Shown here in pieces: positions 33,833 through 43,100 of a stretch of DNA of 64,000 nt. Below the pieces are notes generated by a model, which was given only the letters and a program-made list of their open reading frames with translations, was not told the DNA's origin and ran no database searches. How positions within the stretch are numbered: the stretch's first letter is position 1; the number at the start of each line of letters is the position of its first letter. The stretch is taken from contig NZ_JH815185.1 in NCBI RefSeq assembly GCF_000296385.1, positions 1,258,684 to 1,322,683 of the forward strand, written 5' to 3'. The stretch is from Lachnoanaerobaculum sp. OBRC5-5. GTDB lineage: Bacteria > Bacillota > Clostridia > Lachnospirales > Lachnospiraceae. A program made the position numbers and the translations under genes.

Positions 33833-34531
33833 TTATCTCTTCTTAAAAGTATATGTTGTATTTTCTTTTATAGGATTATAATTATCCAGATAAAGTATTC
33901 CGGACAAATCCTTTATTTTCTCCCATATATCTCTCAATTCGCCTATTTTACCGTTTAATTCACTCGAATCTCCCAGATAGACCTCTATTTTTCCTATATA
34001 TAATGTTATATTATTATCTGAAGAAATTGTAATCTTATCTACCGTTATTCCGTATCCTACCAGAACCTGTGTGATATTGAGCATTTCTTCAAAAACTTTT
34101 TCATTTGAAATCGGAAGTTTCTCATACAATACCACTCTTCCGAAATCCAAACCGTCTATTATCGGAATTCCGTCAAGAAGATTATTTGAACTCTCCACCA
34201 CAATTCCGTCCTTATCAAAATACATATATGAACTCATATATTTTACACAGCCTACAACACTTTTTTCATATACTATGATATCGGCACTGTCCATTCCGGT
34301 TACATATATATCAACCCCTTGAATGAAAGGTATATTGTAATCTTTTTTAAATTTACTTCGTATAAAATTATAAAGTGTTATTTTTGATAATTCATTCGGA
34401 AACAGCATTTCCTTCATTTCTTCATCAGTATACCTTGTATTTCCTCCGAAATTAAAATCGGTTATTTTGACCGAAAATATTCCGACAAGTATAAATGCAA
34501 GGCAAAATAAAACAATGTAAAACTTCTTCAT
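33833..34531 (-). CDS. ftsQ: Cell division protein FtsQ/DivIB
   Basis: DivIB/FtsQ links cytoplasmic and periplasmic division proteins. The 232-residue protein has one N-terminal helix (about 5-23), then a POTRA-like domain (about 27-95; FGGNTRYTDEEMKEML) and a beta domain. The family is poorly conserved; the assignment relies on the helix, the POTRA pattern and the position between ftsW and ftsZ. It ends 1 base before ftsW's stop, i.e. it follows ftsW immediately. Confidence 0.82.
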   Translation of the reverse strand: MKKFYIVLFCLAFILVGIFSVKITDFNFGGNTRYTDEEMKEMLFPNELSKITLYNFIRSKFKKDYNIPFIQGVDIYVTGMDSADIIVYEKSVVGCVKYMSSYMYFDKDGIVVESSNNLLDGIPIIDGLDFGRVVLYEKLPISNEKVFEEMLNITQVLVGYGITVDKITISSDNNITLYIGKIEVYLGDSSELNGKIGELRDIWEKIKDLSGILYLDNYNPIKENTTYTFKKR

Positions 34532-34532
34532 A

Positions 34533-35864
34533 TCAGTAGTCCAGCTTTATTGATCTTGCGACACTCAAAACAATTCCCATCTCTCCAAGCAGTACCAAAA
34601 TAGATGTACCTCCGTAACTTATAAATGGAAGTGAAACTCCGGTATTAGGCAACACTCCCGTTACAACCGCAATATTAAGTATAACCTGCAAAGACAAATG
34701 TATCAAAATTCCCACCACAAGATACACACCTTCAGGGTCCTTTACAGAAAATGATATCTTTATCATTCTGTATATTAAAAATACAAATGCACCCATTATA
34801 AGTCCGGCACCGAAAAGTCCAAGTTCTTCCACTATTATAGCAAAAATCATATCATTTTGAGACTCCGGAAGGAAAAACTTTTGCATTCCCTGTCCAAGTC
34901 CCTTGCCGAAGAAACTTCCTGAACCTATAGCATATAGTCCCTGAATTACCTGATATCCTCCGTCTCTGCTGAACTTCTCCGGCTCCGCCCAAACAAGCAA
35001 TCTTGTCAAATGATAATCTCTTGCTCCTCTTTCATATATAAATTTTACAAAAGGTTTTGAGAAAAACAAAATTACACCCATTGCTATTGCACCTACTGTG
35101 TGAAGTCTCTTATTTGATGTACCTAAAAAGCTCATGCAAAACGCAATTAAAAATATAATTATGGATGTACTCAGATTTTCAACCATAACCAATACTGTCG
35201 GAACAAAGATTACTCCGAATAAAAACCAAAGTTTCTTTTCAGCAACCTTTCTGTCTGTAGAATGTAAATCATTTTTATATTTTACCAGATAGTAAGACGA
35301 AAAAATAATAATCGCCACCTTTACAAACTCTGAAGGCTGGAATTTTATACCGAACAGATTAATCCATCTTCTTGCTCCGTTTGCATCCCTACCTATAACC
35401 AAAACAGCTCCGACAAGTGCGGTCGCAACCATGTAAATAAGCTTCGACAGTTTTATCCAAACTTGGTAAGGTACTATTGATACAAATATCATCAGAATAA
35501 GACCTGCAACAACAAAGATAAGCTGTTTATTTACAAAATAAGCGGAGTTTTTAAACTTCAAATCTGCAGTGTATGAACTTGCCGAGTAAATCATTATCAA
35601 GCCCAACACCAACAAAAACAAAATAGTAAATATAAGACTGTAATCGTAAAACCTTCTTTTTTTAGTTTCATTTTTTTTACTGTCATTAACAACCGGTTTC
35701 TTAACTCCGATTTTTCTTATTTTATTTTCTTTAGCAGTATCAACTTTTGTTTTCTTCTGTCCGCCTTTTTCCACCTTTATTTTTCTTTTTACGGCTTGGT
35801 TTTTCAATTCTTTTTTTGCTACATTTTTAATTTTGGCTTTATTCTTCTTTATATCATCAGCCAT
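34533..35864 (-). CDS. ftsW: SEDS-family septal glycosyltransferase FtsW
   Basis: FtsW polymerises lipid II at the septum together with its penicillin-binding partner. The protein has 443 residues: a basic, lysine-rich cytoplasmic tail of about 70 residues, then about ten membrane helices with GANGARRWIN, FQPSEFVKVA, GLGQGMQKFFLPESQNDMI, PNTGVSLPFISYGG; these are the SEDS signature segments. The long basic tail is unusual for FtsW. It starts 1 base after murD and shares its transcript. Confidence 0.94.
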   Translation of the reverse strand: MADDIKKNKAKIKNVAKKELKNQAVKRKIKVEKGGQKKTKVDTAKENKIRKIGVKKPVVNDSKKNETKKRRFYDYSLIFTILFLLVLGLIMIYSASSYTADLKFKNSAYFVNKQLIFVVAGLILMIFVSIVPYQVWIKLSKLIYMVATALVGAVLVIGRDANGARRWINLFGIKFQPSEFVKVAIIIFSSYYLVKYKNDLHSTDRKVAEKKLWFLFGVIFVPTVLVMVENLSTSIIIFLIAFCMSFLGTSNKRLHTVGAIAMGVILFFSKPFVKFIYERGARDYHLTRLLVWAEPEKFSRDGGYQVIQGLYAIGSGSFFGKGLGQGMQKFFLPESQNDMIFAIIVEELGLFGAGLIMGAFVFLIYRMIKISFSVKDPEGVYLVVGILIHLSLQVILNIAVVTGVLPNTGVSLPFISYGGTSILVLLGEMGIVLSVARSIKLDY

Positions 35865-35865
35865 A

Positions 35866-37212
35866 TTATCCTAATTCCCTAACACAGTCCTTAAATATTC
35901 TTCCACGCTCCTCATAGTTTTTGAACATTCCCCAACTTGCGCAAGCAGGTGAAAGAAGTACATATTCTCCCGTTTTTGCTTCATTTGCACATATTTTTAC
36001 GGCCTCCTGCATGCTGTCAACCGTAACTATATCATTAAAGCCGTGTTTTTTTGCACACTCTTCTATCTTCCCGGCTGTAGCTCCCATAAGTACAAGTTTT
36101 TTAACCTTTGTACCGAAGCTCTCTATCCATTCATCATACTCCGAGCCCTTATCATAACCTCCGGCAATAATATATGTTACCGCCGGCATTGCAAGTACGG
36201 CTTGAATCGCCGCATCCGGATTTGTACCCTTGGAGTCGTTATAATATCTTACTCCCTTTACTTCTTTTACAAATTCTATTCTGTGTTCAACGGCATGAAA
36301 TGCGTAACATGAATTTACGATGCTCTCCATAGGTACACCGTATGAAGATGCTATCGCTATTGCGGCCATAACATTCTCATAATTATGTCTGCCAAGTATA
36401 TTCAACTTCTTTGTATCCAAAATTTCTTTTGCAACACCGTTTTTACTCTGCATAATAATATCTTTATCAAGATAAAATCCGTCTTCAAGCTTTCTCCTGC
36501 TTGAAAAGAATACGACTTTGGCTTTTACCCTGTCTGCAAATTCTCTCAAAGCCTCATCTTCATAGTTTAAAATACAAAAGTCATCTTCAGTTTGATTTTT
36601 ACTTATATCTTCTTTTACTTTGATATAGTTCTCCATAGTATGATGTCTGTTTAAATGATCCGGAGTTATATTCAAAATAGCCGATATATTCGGTCTGAAG
36701 TCGATAATTGTTTCCAATTGGAAAGATGATGTCTCAAGCACAGTAACCGAATCCTCATCCGTTTTATCTGCAATGTCTGTATAAGGTATTCCTATATTAC
36801 CGACCGTAAAGCTGCTTTTTGCAAAATTTGACATTATCTCGCCGACAAGTGATGTTGTGGTTGTCTTACCGTTTGTACCTGTTATAGCTATCAATCCGCC
36901 TTTAGCGTATTTAAACCCGAGCTCAATTTCGCTCCATATCGGAATGTTATTTGCTTTAAGTACCTGTACAAAATCAGTCTCCAAATCTATTCCCGGACTT
37001 ATAACACAATATGACATATCCTCTAAATCTTTCTTTTTTAATTCTCCGAGAATAATATTTATGTTTTTGTGATATGCCTTATCAAACTTTGCAAGTATTT
37101 CTTCTTTATTAAGTTCTTTATTACTGTCAAAGAGTATTACCGCCTCATTATTTTTTAAAAGTAATGTGGCGGCGGATATACCGCTCTTTCCTAAGCCCGC
37201 AACTCCAATCAT
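35866..37212 (-). CDS. murD: UDP-N-acetylmuramoylalanine--D-glutamate ligase
   Basis: MurD adds D-glutamate to the peptidoglycan precursor. The 448 residues have the N-terminal Rossmann fold GVAGLGKSGISA, the P-loop TGTNGKTTTT (about 113), the carbamylated-lysine region TPDHLNRHHTM and YNDSKGTNPDA. I place the start at the ATG at 37212 (AGGAGG eight bases upstream), nine residues... not the longer frame from 37269, whose extra 19 residues overlap the mraY end and match nothing. It lies 8 bases after mraY. Confidence 0.96.
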   Translation of the reverse strand: MIGVAGLGKSGISAATLLLKNNEAVILFDSNKELNKEEILAKFDKAYHKNINIILGELKKKDLEDMSYCVISPGIDLETDFVQVLKANNIPIWSEIELGFKYAKGGLIAITGTNGKTTTTSLVGEIMSNFAKSSFTVGNIGIPYTDIADKTDEDSVTVLETSSFQLETIIDFRPNISAILNITPDHLNRHHTMENYIKVKEDISKNQTEDDFCILNYEDEALREFADRVKAKVVFFSSRRKLEDGFYLDKDIIMQSKNGVAKEILDTKKLNILGRHNYENVMAAIAIASSYGVPMESIVNSCYAFHAVEHRIEFVKEVKGVRYYNDSKGTNPDAAIQAVLAMPAVTYIIAGGYDKGSEYDEWIESFGTKVKKLVLMGATAGKIEECAKKHGFNDIVTVDSMQEAVKICANEAKTGEYVLLSPACASWGMFKNYEERGRIFKDCVRELG

Positions 37213-37220
37213 ATTGCCTC

Positions 37221-38189
37221 CTACATAAACAGATAAACTAAAATACCAAGTATTATGGTAACTACACAAAATACTGTCACGGTCCTTGTCTCAGACCAGC
37301 CACAGAGTTCAAAATGGTGATGTATAGGTGCCATCTTGAAAAATCTCTTGCCCTTTGTAGCTTTAAAATATCCGACCTGAATGATTACCGATATTACCTC
37401 TATCATATATATAAATCCGATAACTGCAATAAATACAGGTATCCTGCACATAAGTGCATATGATGCGACAAAACCTCCAAGTGCCAAAGAACCCGTGTCT
37501 CCCATAAATACTTTGGCAGGATAAGCGTTAAATATCAAAAATCCCATAAGGCTGCCTATAACCGCACCTGTAACAGGTGTGACCGAAAAACCGCCCTTTA
37601 ATCCTATAAGCATAAAGAATAATGCTACTATAACAGTAACGCTTGAGCATAATCCGTCAAGTCCGTCGGTAAAATTCACACCGTTATCGGTTCCCAGTAT
37701 TACAAAAAGTGCAAAAGGTATCCAGATAATACCGAGATTTAATATTATACCTTTATCAAATGAACCTGTAAAAGGTATAAGCACACCGTAGTCAAGTCCA
37801 TATATTTTATACAGATATATTATAAAAATAACACTGACTACAAGCTGAAGTATGAATTTTTGTGATGACTTCAGTCCTTCAGACTGCTTTTTCTTTATTT
37901 TCAAAATATCATCCAAAAATCCTATTATACCATAGGATATAGTAAATAAGAATACTACCGCCACTTCTTTATATTTAGGTATCAAAAACAGGCTTGCAAC
38001 CAATATGCCGGCCAGAAATGAAATTCCGCCCATCGTGGGAGTACCTGTCTTCTTCAAATGTTCCTTAGGCCCGTCATCCCTTACCATCTGGCCGAATTTA
38101 AGTCTGTGCAAAACAGGAATAAACAAAGGACAGGCAATTGCAGTGACAACAAAACCTATCAATAATGCAATCAATGTATCTCTTAACAT
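37221..38189 (-). CDS. mraY: Phospho-N-acetylmuramoyl-pentapeptide transferase
   Basis: MraY makes lipid I, the first membrane step of peptidoglycan synthesis. The 322 residues form ten predicted helices with the expected cytoplasmic active-site motifs: DDGPKEHLKKTGTPTMGG near the N-terminus, NFTDGLDGL with the catalytic aspartates near the middle, and HHHFELCGW near the end. It follows the PBP gene by 15 bases. Confidence 0.97.
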   Translation of the reverse strand: MLRDTLIALLIGFVVTAIACPLFIPVLHRLKFGQMVRDDGPKEHLKKTGTPTMGGISFLAGILVASLFLIPKYKEVAVVFLFTISYGIIGFLDDILKIKKKQSEGLKSSQKFILQLVVSVIFIIYLYKIYGLDYGVLIPFTGSFDKGIILNLGIIWIPFALFVILGTDNGVNFTDGLDGLCSSVTVIVALFFMLIGLKGGFSVTPVTGAVIGSLMGFLIFNAYPAKVFMGDTGSLALGGFVASYALMCRIPVFIAVIGFIYMIEVISVIIQVGYFKATKGKRFFKMAPIHHHFELCGWSETRTVTVFCVVTIILGILVYLFM

Positions 38190-38204
38190 AATAACTCCAA
38201 AATT

Positions 38205-40238
38205 TTATTCTTCTCCCTCTCCGGCAGGCGCTCCCGGAAGCCCGTTTCCGCCGTCGTTAGGTATTACTTCTTCTGTAGAATAGTTCTTTGTCTCCTCTTG
38301 CTTTGGAGTATTGCTGTCCGTAATACCCTCTGCAGTCGGGAATGAACTTACATCTATACTTTCGTCTACATTTGAATATATATTCATATATGGCAATACT
38401 TCTGTCATGATTTTTGAGAACAAAGAGCTTGCATATGCCGATCTTGCCTGATCCGCCACATGAGGAGTATCCACAAGAACATAGCATACAACTTCCGGTG
38501 CCTGTGCAGGTACGCTTCCTATAAAAGAAACCAAATAATTTCCGTTTCCTCTTGGGTACTTTTCTGCAGTACCGGTTTTTCCGCCGACATCATAGCCCGC
38601 AACCGCTGCGGCACTACCTGTTCCTTCCGCTACCGTTCTCCTGAGCGCTTCATTTATAAACGCTGTGGTATGTGCGGAAACCGTCTCTCTTACAAGCTCA
38701 GGCTCAATATTTTCTATTATTGCACCCTTTGAATTCAAAATCTGTTTTACAACATGAGGTTGATAATATGAACCGCCGTTTACAACAGATGAATACGCAG
38801 CCGCAAGTTGAATCATAGTTGTATTATAATTTTGTCCGAAAGAGTTTGTTGCAAGATCCGTTGCACTTGCATTATCCGCAGTATGTATAAGTCCGCTTGT
38901 ATCCGCTTCTCCCGGCAAATCTATTGCGGTCTTTGAACCGAATCCGAATACCTTTTGATATTCATAAAACTTCTGACTTCCTTCAGCTCTTGAAATATCC
39001 ATCATCGCCACATTACAAGACTCCATAAGAGCCTCCGTAACATTCAGTACACCATGTCCGTTTCTGTTGGCGCATCTTATCTTCCAGCCGCCAACTTCTT
39101 CAAATCCCCTACATTCATAGCTTTCATTGCCTGTTATAATTCCCTCTTCCATGGCGGAGGCTACCGTAAATACCTTTGAAGGTGAACCCGGCTCATATGT
39201 ATCGCTGACAGCATAGTTTCTCCATATATTACTGAGCGCCTCCACCTTTGCCTTGTCATCCATCTCGGCCTGCTGTTCAGGCGAGTAATAATTATTCAAA
39301 TCTCTGGGATTATTCAAATCAAATGTTCTGCTGGTAGCCAAAGCAAGAATTTCACCGTTATTAGGATTCATCACTATTGCCGCAGTCATATTTGAACCTG
39401 TAGAACTTTGCCATTCTGCAATATGTTTTTCTACAATCTTTTGGATATTCAAATCTATGGTCGAAACCACCTTATTTCCGTCTGTAGGATTTTTAATCAC
39501 TCTTTCAAGAGACGATTCATCATTTAAGTATCCGTATTCCCTGCCCGATACTCCTATTAATTTATCATTATAATACTGCTCTATTCCTGAATTACCGCTC
39601 AAATCTTCATTATTTGCAAAGCCTATAACATTACATGCACTTGAACCGTAAGGATATCTTCTTACATAACTTTCTTCAAACCAGATACCGTATACTCTTT
39701 CAGAGCTTTTACTCTCTTTGTAAGACTTATTGTACTCTTCTTTTTTTTCTTCAAAAGCTGTTTTTTGCTCATAGCTTATATCTTTAGCATATTTTACATA
39801 TGAGCTGTCCGACTTTTCTGCAATTGTACTTTTCAACTCATCTGCGCTGTATCCGAAAACTTCACTCAGAATAGATACAGTAGCATTTAAATAATCTTCC
39901 TGATCGCTGTTTATCTGCTTCGGATCGATTATCAAATTGTAAACCTTTTCACTTGTAGCAATATATGTTCCGTTTCTATCGAGTATATCACCTCTTTTGT
40001 AAGGTATATCTCTAGAATCATATTTTTGCTGTGACAGAATCTTTTGATTGTATTCCTTAGACTTACTTCCTTGTAACATTAGAATCTTAAAAAACAATGC
40101 AGCGAAAGCAAGTATAATCATAAACAGGATGATTACAAGCCTTCCCTGCAAATTATCTAAAGGATTGGAAGTACTTCCGTCCTTACCTTTTTTATTATTC
40201 CCCTTTTTATCTCGGGATATCTTCAAATTGTCTGACAT
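38205..40238 (-). CDS. ftsI: Division-specific penicillin-binding transpeptidase (PBP2B/FtsI/SpoVD type)
   Basis: This is the class B penicillin-binding protein that cross-links septal peptidoglycan with FtsW. The 677-residue protein has a short basic tail, one membrane helix (about 33-52), a dimerisation/pedestal region (60-260) and a transpeptidase domain (270-610) with the active-site PGSPSK (where most have STFK), SCN and KTGT. The C-terminal 65 residues are acidic and low-complexity and there is no PASTA domain. The start at 40238 follows GGAAAG and overlaps ftsL by 32 bases; a GTG two codons earlier is less likely. Confidence 0.93.
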   Translation of the reverse strand: MSDNLKISRDKKGNNKKGKDGSTSNPLDNLQGRLVIILFMIILAFAALFFKILMLQGSKSKEYNQKILSQQKYDSRDIPYKRGDILDRNGTYIATSEKVYNLIIDPKQINSDQEDYLNATVSILSEVFGYSADELKSTIAEKSDSSYVKYAKDISYEQKTAFEEKKEEYNKSYKESKSSERVYGIWFEESYVRRYPYGSSACNVIGFANNEDLSGNSGIEQYYNDKLIGVSGREYGYLNDESSLERVIKNPTDGNKVVSTIDLNIQKIVEKHIAEWQSSTGSNMTAAIVMNPNNGEILALATSRTFDLNNPRDLNNYYSPEQQAEMDDKAKVEALSNIWRNYAVSDTYEPGSPSKVFTVASAMEEGIITGNESYECRGFEEVGGWKIRCANRNGHGVLNVTEALMESCNVAMMDISRAEGSQKFYEYQKVFGFGSKTAIDLPGEADTSGLIHTADNASATDLATNSFGQNYNTTMIQLAAAYSSVVNGGSYYQPHVVKQILNSKGAIIENIEPELVRETVSAHTTAFINEALRRTVAEGTGSAAAVAGYDVGGKTGTAEKYPRGNGNYLVSFIGSVPAQAPEVVCYVLVDTPHVADQARSAYASSLFSKIMTEVLPYMNIYSNVDESIDVSSFPTAEGITDSNTPKQEETKNYSTEEVIPNDGGNGLPGAPAGEGEE

Positions 40239-40713
40239 ATTCACTTTCCGTTTTTTCGTATGTTATAACCTGATTCTTCTTAGCATAAATCATACCCAAC
40301 TTATTTGTAGCTACATCATATATATGATCCAAATCAACGTAAGTCGCAATCATATTCTCCAGCGAATCATTTTCATTTCTTAACTTTTCAAGATTTGATT
40401 CATTTTTTTGTGTCTGCTTTATAGTGGAAGTCAACTTTGACTGTATTGCAATATAGTTTGCACACAAAAACAGCATGACTACCATAGCCGCTGAAAACAC
40501 AACAAGATAAGGGAAGTCCATGGACAATGCTCTTTCCCTGTTTTTCCTTATCATTCTGTTTGTTTTTGCCGCTTCACCTTCAGAAGGCTTAGGTGCTTTT
40601 TTCGGAACGGCTGTTTCCACTTTTCTTACAACATTACCGTCTACATAATATTCTATCTCTGTACCTGACTTTTTCTTCGTTCCTTGCCTTTTTTTCTTAA
40701 CAGTTTCTTTCAT
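40207..40713 (-). CDS. ftsL: Cell division protein FtsL-like (septum formation initiator type)
   Basis: FtsL is the bitopic coiled-coil partner of FtsQ and FtsB. The 168-residue protein has a long basic cytoplasmic tail (about 1-70), one helix (about 75-96) and a coiled coil (about 98-135; KLTSTIKQTQKNESNLEKLR), followed by the KLGMIYA segment. The position between rsmH and the PBP gene is the classic place. The basic tail is larger than in Escherichia coli, as is usual in Firmicutes. Distant relatedness keeps this below full confidence. Confidence 0.82.
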   Translation of the reverse strand: MKETVKKKRQGTKKKSGTEIEYYVDGNVVRKVETAVPKKAPKPSEGEAAKTNRMIRKNRERALSMDFPYLVVFSAAMVVMLFLCANYIAIQSKLTSTIKQTQKNESNLEKLRNENDSLENMIATYVDLDHIYDVATNKLGMIYAKKNQVITYEKTESEYVRQFEDIPR

Positions 40714-41649
40714 TTAGACTCCCTTTTCAAATACTCTAAGTTTTGCACTTTTGGATCTGGAATTTTCCTCCAACTCCTCCTCACTTGGCAGTATCGCCTT
40801 TCTCGTAATAACTCTTCCCTTTGATTTATTCCCGCAGACACAGACAGGAAATTTTTTCGGACAAACACATGGTGACTCGGCTTTCTTAAATGCCTGTTTT
40901 ACTATTCTGTCCTCTAAAGAATGGAATGTGATAACAGACAACCTTCCTCCCGGTTTCAATAAATCAATCATTACATTTAATGAATCGGTTAAAACCTCAA
41001 GCTCTTTGTTTAATTCAATTCTTATGGCCTGAAATGTTCTCTTTGCAGGATGTCCTCCCGTTACCTGTATCTTCATAGGAATTGAAGCTTTTATAATATC
41101 CACCAACTCAAAAGTGGTTTCTATTCTCTTCTTATTCCTATATTCAACAATATGTTTTGCAATGTTCTTTGCAAATCTGTCCTCACCATAGTCTCTTATA
41201 ATATGAAAAAGTTCAGACTCCGAATAGTCGTTTACAATATCAGACGCCTTTAACTCGTTTCTGTCATCCATTCTCATATCAAGCGGAGCATCATATCTAT
41301 AGGTAAAACCTCTCTCGGCAGTATCAAGCTGATATGAAGATACTCCAAGGTCAATGTATATTCCGTCAACCTTGTCTATGTTTTCTTTTTTCAATATATT
41401 CTCTATATTAACATAGTTGTCTCTTATAATAATAACATTATTACTATAATCAATCAATCTTTGAGTAGCAGCCTTGACAGCATCCGCGTCCTGGTCGATT
41501 CCTATAAGTTTACCGCTTCCCAGTCGTTTAACCACTTCTAAGGCATGTCCTCCACCACCTAAAGTGCCGTCAACATAGCAGCCGTCGGCTTTTATATTCA
41601 AAGATTCTATCACTTCATTCAAAAGCACCGATTTGTGATTGAAAGTCAT
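40714..41649 (-). CDS. rsmH: 16S rRNA (cytosine1402-N4)-methyltransferase
   Basis: RsmH methylates N4 of C1402 in the ribosomal P site. The 311 residues show [11 protein letters not shown], the SAM-binding [28 protein letters not shown] and the [16 protein letters not shown] motif. The start at the ATG at 41649 gives the family's usual length; a longer frame from 41706 would include 19 extra residues inside the promoter leader. It opens the division cluster. No mraZ lies upstream, although mraZ normally comes first. Confidence 0.96.
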   Translation of the reverse strand: MTFNHKSVLLNEVIESLNIKADGCYVDGTLGGGGHALEVVKRLGSGKLIGIDQDADAVKAATQRLIDYSNNVIIIRDNYVNIENILKKENIDKVDGIYIDLGVSSYQLDTAERGFTYRYDAPLDMRMDDRNELKASDIVNDYSESELFHIIRDYGEDRFAKNIAKHIVEYRNKKRIETTFELVDIIKASIPMKIQVTGGHPAKRTFQAIRIELNKELEVLTDSLNVMIDLLKPGGRLSVITFHSLEDRIVKQAFKKAESPCVCPKKFPVCVCGNKSKGRVITRKAILPSEEELEENSRSKSAKLRVFEKGV

Positions 41650-41713
41650 AATAAATCCCATCCCTATAATATCTGCGGAGGATATACCTAAGCACAACTC
41701 CACCACTATAAGA

Positions 41714-41742
41714 ATATTAGACTACTCCGGTAAAAAAATCAA
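41714..41742 (-). promoter_or_regulatory. Promoter of the rsmH-ftsL-ftsI cluster
   Basis: On the minus strand TTGATT (41742-41737), 17 bases, TAATAT (41719-41714), with a leader of about 60 bases before the rsmH ATG. Confidence 0.75.
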
Positions 41743-41763
41743 GTTTTTATATTCTTAAAATTA

Positions 41764-41802
41764 ATATGCACCCGAAAATAAACTTTATTTTCCGGTGCAT
41801 AT
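41764..41802 (-). terminator. Terminator after the small membrane protein of the argF operon
   Basis: ATATGCACC and GGTGCATAT flank a further A/T stem, with a single mismatch; together about 16 base pairs. On the minus strand the tail is TAATTTTAAG. It separates the argF transcript from the rsmH promoter. Confidence 0.65.
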
Positions 41803-41805
41803 CAG

Positions 41806-42093
41806 TTAAATATTTAAAAATCCTATAGTCGACATTAAAAGCATAAACAAAAATAGAATAAACATTATTATTGCTTTTATAAAACTGTACTTTAAATGTT
41901 CCTCATTTTTGAAATATTTTATTGCATCCAACAGACAACTTACTGAAAACAATAAAAATATCAAAGGGAAAAATATTGCATACTTATTTGGTGATAGAAA
42001 TGCGAATACCACCATCACTATGATAACAATCGCAAGTATCACATGCATTACATCCCTGAACAAAAGAAAACCCTGCTTTCTTCTACCTGTCAT
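41806..42093 (-). CDS. Small membrane protein, unknown function
   Basis: I do not recognise a family. The 95-residue protein has a basic N-terminus (MTGRRKQGF) and three predicted helices (about 14-30, 36-54, 71-92). Its ATG overlaps the argF stop by 11 bases (ATGACAGGTAG), so it is translationally coupled to an ornithine carbamoyltransferase, an unexpected partner. No metal or catalytic motif is visible. Confidence 0.7.
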   Translation of the reverse strand: MTGRRKQGFLLFRDVMHVILAIVIIVMVVFAFLSPNKYAIFFPLIFLLFSVSCLLDAIKYFKNEEHLKYSFIKAIIMFILFLFMLLMSTIGFLNI

Positions 42094-43030
42094 CTCCTTT
42101 ACCCAATGTAGCTACCATCACCGCCTTAATAGTGTGCATACGATTTTCTGCTTCATCAAACACCACTGATTTTGCGCTTTCAAACACATCCTCAGTTACC
42201 TCGTATCCCTTTACGGCAGGCAGACAGTGCATAAATATTGTACTTTCCTTTCCTGTTTTTTTCATCAGTTCCGTATTTACCTGATACGGCCTTAAAAGTT
42301 CGATTCTTTCCTTCGCTTTATCCTCTTCTCCCATTGAAGCCCAGACATCCGTATATATTACATCCGCATCCTTAACAGCATCCGTATTATCGCTTATAAG
42401 AAGTTTTGCTCCTGAGGATTTTGCATAGCCTTCACACAAGCTTATGAGTTCCTTACTTGGTTGCAGCGATTTAGGAGCCAGAACTGTCATATTTACTCCA
42501 AGTTTTGTCATTCCGATCATAAGAGAATTCGCCATATTGTTTCTGCCGTCACCGACATAAACAAAATTCAATCCTTCATTTTTTCCGAAATGTTCCTTCA
42601 TAGTAAGAAGGTCTGCCAGAATCTGTGTCGGATGATACTCATCCGTAAGGCCGTTCCATACCGGTACACCTGCATACTTTGCAAGTTCCTCCACCGTGGA
42701 ATGTTTAAAACCTCTAAACTCTATACCGTCAAACATTCTTCCGAGAACTCTTGCCGTATCGGCAACGCTTTCCTTATGTCCAAGCTGTATATCATCCTTA
42801 CCGAGATATTCAGGAAATGCTCCTTCATCTCTTGCACCTACAACAAAAGCACATCTTGTCCTTGTTGAAGGCTTCTCAAACAGGAGCGCTATATTTTTGC
42901 CTTTCAATCTGTCTCCGGTAATACCTTTTTTCTTCTCATCCTTAAGCTTTGCAGCCAAGTCCAGCAAATATTCTATCTCTTCTCTTGAAAAATCCTTCAG
43001 TGTAAGAAAATGTCTTCCAAATAAATTCAT
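42083..43030 (-). CDS. argF: Ornithine carbamoyltransferase
   Basis: This enzyme makes citrulline from ornithine and carbamoyl phosphate in arginine synthesis. The 315 residues carry the carbamoyl-phosphate site PSTRTRCAF (about 55), [24 protein letters not shown], and MHCLPA near the end, which together define OTCases rather than aspartate carbamoyltransferases. It is not next to other arginine genes, so an arcB (deiminase pathway) role cannot be excluded from context, although no arcA or arcC is near. ATG follows AAAGGGG. Confidence 0.94.
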   Translation of the reverse strand: MNLFGRHFLTLKDFSREEIEYLLDLAAKLKDEKKKGITGDRLKGKNIALLFEKPSTRTRCAFVVGARDEGAFPEYLGKDDIQLGHKESVADTARVLGRMFDGIEFRGFKHSTVEELAKYAGVPVWNGLTDEYHPTQILADLLTMKEHFGKNEGLNFVYVGDGRNNMANSLMIGMTKLGVNMTVLAPKSLQPSKELISLCEGYAKSSGAKLLISDNTDAVKDADVIYTDVWASMGEEDKAKERIELLRPYQVNTELMKKTGKESTIFMHCLPAVKGYEVTEDVFESAKSVVFDEAENRMHTIKAVMVATLGKGDDR

Positions 43031-43050
43031 AAATATACCCCTTTCTTAAT

Positions 43051-43079
43051 ATTTTAACAGTATATCATATAAATATAAA
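43051..43079 (-). promoter_or_regulatory. argF promoter
   Basis: On the minus strand TTTATA (43079-43074), 17 bases, TAAAAT (43056-43051) with an extended TGT before the -10. No ArgR-type ARG box is obvious. Confidence 0.5.
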
Positions 43080-43100
43080 TTTGTCTGCATAAAAATTCAT

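Noticed and set aside
41650-41805. mraZ upstream of rsmH
   Set aside because: No frame of about 140 codons exists there, and no GTGGG-type MraZ repeats are visible; the region holds a promoter and a terminator.
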